Part shown: positions 61,721-64,000 of the stretch, piece by piece
Numbering within the stretch: position 1 is the stretch's first letter
Layout of the letters: every line of letters begins with the position of its first letter
NCBI RefSeq assembly: GCF_001939075.1
Contig: NZ_MPTA01000001.1
Coordinates: 682,001-746,000 of the forward strand
DNA: 64,000 nt
From: Paenisporosarcina indica
GTDB lineage: Bacteria; Bacillota; Bacilli; Bacillales_A; Planococcaceae
Direction: 5' to 3'
Program-made: the position numbers and the translations under genes
Notes under the pieces: generated by a model
Database searches by the model: none
Told to the model about the DNA's origin: nothing
The model's input: the letters and a program-made list of their open reading frames with translations, nothing else

Positions 61721-64000
61721 ATGAAAATAAATAGATTAATTGCGAACAATATTAACAAGTTAGATTCAGCACTACCAGTAGATAAATCGATTGGGATTGC
61801 TGGTTTGTCTGGATCTGGTAAAACAACTTTTTGTCAAACAATTGGTGAAGAATCCAAGAAGCGTCTCGTTTCATTATTGCCAAAGGCTGAATATCAGTAT
61901 TTATTTTCCAATATTATGGAAACCAATTTCAGTGCCATCAAGATGGAAGAAATGCCTTTAGTACTTTTTCTCGGAAAATCATCCATTTCTTCCAATCCAC
62001 GTTCAACAATTGGCACACATACTGGCGTATTTAAAGAGATTCGTGATACTCTCGCTGAAAAATTTAATCTTTCTCCAGAAGTTTTTTCATTTAATAATGA
62101 ATTAGGCTGGTGTCCAGCATGTAAAGGACGCGGTACTACCAAAAATATTGAATGTAAAAAGTGTGAAGGCAAACGCTATAATCCAGAAGTCCTGCAATAT
62201 AAGATAGAATTGTTGGATCAACCACATAGTATTTCCGATATTAACAACTTAAGTATTGAATCGATTCTATCATTAGCAGAAGTTCTACATATTAGTGAAA
62301 CGAAACAACATATTCTTAAAAATATTATCAATATGAATATTGGTTATTTAACATTAAATCGCATTATGGGTACATTGTCAGGTGGTGAATTAACACGACT
62401 TTACTTGGCTGAATTCATGGCAGCAAGTGAAAATACCGTTATTATTATTGATGAAATCTCCGTGGGTCTTGATCACCAAACACTATTGAAAATTTTAGAA
62501 CAGATTAAACATTTAGGATATAAGAATCAAATTTGGCTGATTGACCATTCAGACACAGTGCTCGACACAACAGACGTGCAATTATTCTTTGGACCTGGCA
62601 GTGGGAAATACGGTGGGAAAATTGTTGAAGTATCCCCACGTCCAAAACCAATCACTTGGGAACGAAATCGGGCAATGCCAACAGAATACTATCAATTTCA
62701 TGATCTTTACAGTCGTAATATTCAAATGGCTGAAATTCAAATTCCCAAAAATAGAATTGTCACTTTTACGGGGGAGTCTGGATGTGGTAAATCTACGCTT
62801 GTCAATGAGTGTATAGCCAAAGATTTTCTCGATCGATATCCAAAAGATAAACTGGTAATGGTGGGGCAAAATCGAAACCAATCGATTACCAGTAGGTCAA
62901 CAGTTGCTACTTTTCTTGATATTAAAAAGAAACTCACCAAATATAGTGAAGATATTGATGATATTTTTCAGCGCTCGATTGAAGATATTATTGATGAACT
63001 GCCAAACGAAGACATCGCTCATAAACGCTTGAGCTTATTGATCAAACTTGGACTTGGTTATTTGACATTGGAAAGAAAAACACAATCATTATCGAATGGT
63101 GAATTTCAATGTGTCCATTTAGTTTCTGAGCTGTTTGCCAACTCTAGAAACCCACATACGCTTTTTATTTTTGACGAGCCTTCAAAAGGTCTATCACAAA
63201 ATATTTTAAATCAATTCATTGATAGTGTCAGGGTCATTCTGCAGGATGAATCTGTCTCAATAGTAATGATTGAACATAATTCTTATATGCTAGAAAACTC
63301 TGATTTTATCGTTAATTTTGGTAAAAGACAGCTTGCACCTGTGGAGCATCTTGATGTTGTCAGTCATGATGACTATTTTCGTCAACAAAACAGTACGGAT
63401 AGAGTTGCTCCATTGCATATTTCTTCAACTATCAATGTACAAAATGGAATTAACTACTTAGAAGAAAATCAGATTGCCTATTTTAATAATGCAGAAAACG
63501 TCTATAAGGGCGGGATCTTAAAAAGCTTATCATCAATGGCTCGTTTGATATACGGTGAATACGAATCTGATTCAATTGCACCCGTCATCGCCATTGATCT
63601 GGAACGTCACTTGTATAGTCAATATAGTTTTCTCTATGAAATGGGTGGATTGATCAACCATATCATTGTGGCGCATCCAACCAATAAAGATACGAGTAGT
63701 TTCGATTTCTATTATCAAGACAATCATTGTCCAAGCTGCTCTGGCCGTAGGATGATTGAAAAATTTGATTTTGATGTTGTTATTCAGGACAAAGCCGTAC
63801 CATTTTGGGAGGGTCTATTGCATCCAGACGTGATGGAGGTATTAAAACATTATCAATATCCAAAATTGCAATTCATTTTTGATGAAATTAAGAATGAACT
63901 CGGCCACGATCTGAGTAAAAGCTATAATGAAATGACAGAAGAGGAAAAGCATACCTTTTTATACGGGTATTGGGAAAAGTCGTTTTATGATAAAGCAGGT
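61721..64000 (+). CDS. Divergent UvrA-like ATPase, C-terminus beyond the window
   Basis: The frame is open from ATG 61721 (GAGAGGG seven bases upstream) to the window end: 760 codons, incomplete. Half 1 has Walker A GLSGSGKTT (Lys34), a UvrA-type zinc module (Cys131, 134, 145, 148; WCPACKGRG), signature LSGGE (219-223) and Walker B (Asp244-Glu245). Half 2 has Walker A GESGCGKST (Lys357), an altered signature LSNGE (457-461) and Asp485-Glu486, with no zinc module between them. After it, at about 560-760, a third UvrA-like portion starts with a CPSC pair (670-673). Canonical UvrA has two cassettes and a UvrB-binding domain. This lacks an evident one, so a housekeeping UvrA is unlikely. No uvrB or uvrC adjoins. 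Confidence 0.8.
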   Translation, partial: MKINRLIANNINKLDSALPVDKSIGIAGLSGSGKTTFCQTIGEESKKRLVSLLPKAEYQYLFSNIMETNFSAIKMEEMPLVLFLGKSSISSNPRSTIGTHTGVFKEIRDTLAEKFNLSPEVFSFNNELGWCPACKGRGTTKNIECKKCEGKRYNPEVLQYKIELLDQPHSISDINNLSIESILSLAEVLHISETKQHILKNIINMNIGYLTLNRIMGTLSGGELTRLYLAEFMAASENTVIIIDEISVGLDHQTLLKILEQIKHLGYKNQIWLIDHSDTVLDTTDVQLFFGPGSGKYGGKIVEVSPRPKPITWERNRAMPTEYYQFHDLYSRNIQMAEIQIPKNRIVTFTGESGCGKSTLVNECIAKDFLDRYPKDKLVMVGQNRNQSITSRSTVATFLDIKKKLTKYSEDIDDIFQRSIEDIIDELPNEDIAHKRLSLLIKLGLGYLTLERKTQSLSNGEFQCVHLVSELFANSRNPHTLFIFDEPSKGLSQNILNQFIDSVRVILQDESVSIVMIEHNSYMLENSDFIVNFGKRQLAPVEHLDVVSHDDYFRQQNSTDRVAPLHISSTINVQNGINYLEENQIAYFNNAENVYKGGILKSLSSMARLIYGEYESDSIAPVIAIDLERHLYSQYSFLYEMGGLINHIIVAHPTNKDTSSFDFYYQDNHCPSCSGRRMIEKFDFDVVIQDKAVPFWEGLLHPDVMEVLKHYQYPKLQFIFDEIKNELGHDLSKSYNEMTEEEKHTFLYGYWEKSFYDKAG

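Overview
The window looks like chromosomal DNA of a low-GC, probably spore-forming member of the Bacillales, most likely Planococcaceae/Caryophanaceae (the Sporosarcina, Paenisporosarcina and Psychrobacillus neighbourhood). That placement is an inference. Genes have strong GGAGG-type ribosome sites, many TTG and GTG starts, and Rho-independent terminators. Spo0M and a candidate sigma-G promoter fit a sporulating lineage. Gene order mixes two blocks known from relatives. The Bacillus subtilis order ypgQ-ypgR / yphP-ypiP-ypjP-thy-dfrA / ypmR-ypmS-msrA-msrB / deoD-ctpA / odhAB-yojN-yojO is recognisable. So is the Staphylococcus-type order murG-arlR-arlS-odhA-odhB ... telA-xpaC ... csp.

Layout. 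1-3.2 kb: end of an HD hydrolase gene, ABC-F factor YfmR and YpgR. 3.4-6.2 kb: divergent ku and ligD for non-homologous end joining. 6.3-10.9 kb: bacilliredoxin, a methyltransferase, a minus-strand 25-codon ORF, YpjP, thymidylate synthase, dihydrofolate reductase and DegV. 11-13.4 kb: YpmR, YpmS, MsrA and MsrB. 13.5-19.2 kb: YozE-like protein, Spo0M, DeoD, carboxy-terminal protease, CobW GTPase and a secreted CAP protein. 19.2-26 kb: MATE exporter, MurG, an acetyltransferase, a tRNA-like element, a DapF-like epimerase and the ArlRS-type two-component system. 26.3-36 kb: 2-oxoglutarate dehydrogenase E1 and E2, DedA, a MoxR ATPase with its VWA partner, TelA and XpaC. 36.2-46.6 kb: cold-shock protein, YkvA, a second ABC-F, a diguanylate cyclase, an MFS permease, a second MsrA, an LCP enzyme, an AI-2E family protein and a half-length Spo0M. 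46.6-54.9 kb: a permease behind an unusual cluster of dyads, YpsA, an M3 peptidase, and the OpuA glycine-betaine transporter with a divergent GbsR/OpuAR-type repressor. 55-64 kb is more accessory: a Suv3-like RNA helicase, a VOC protein, tRNA-Asn, DUF2243 with CtaG, an ArsR/SRPBCC pair, two gene-poor stretches with look-alike hairpins, and a divergent UvrA-like ATPase that runs off the end.

Most of the window is housekeeping. Themes are thiol and methionine repair (BrxA, MsrA twice, MsrB), dTMP and folate synthesis, the TCA cycle, envelope maintenance and osmoprotection. The least conventional items are the UvrA-like protein at 61721-64000, the four regularly spaced dyads at 46611-46747, the tRNA-like element at 22595-22665, and the Suv3-like helicase at 55040-57622. 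I saw no CRISPR array, prophage, insertion sequence or rRNA.
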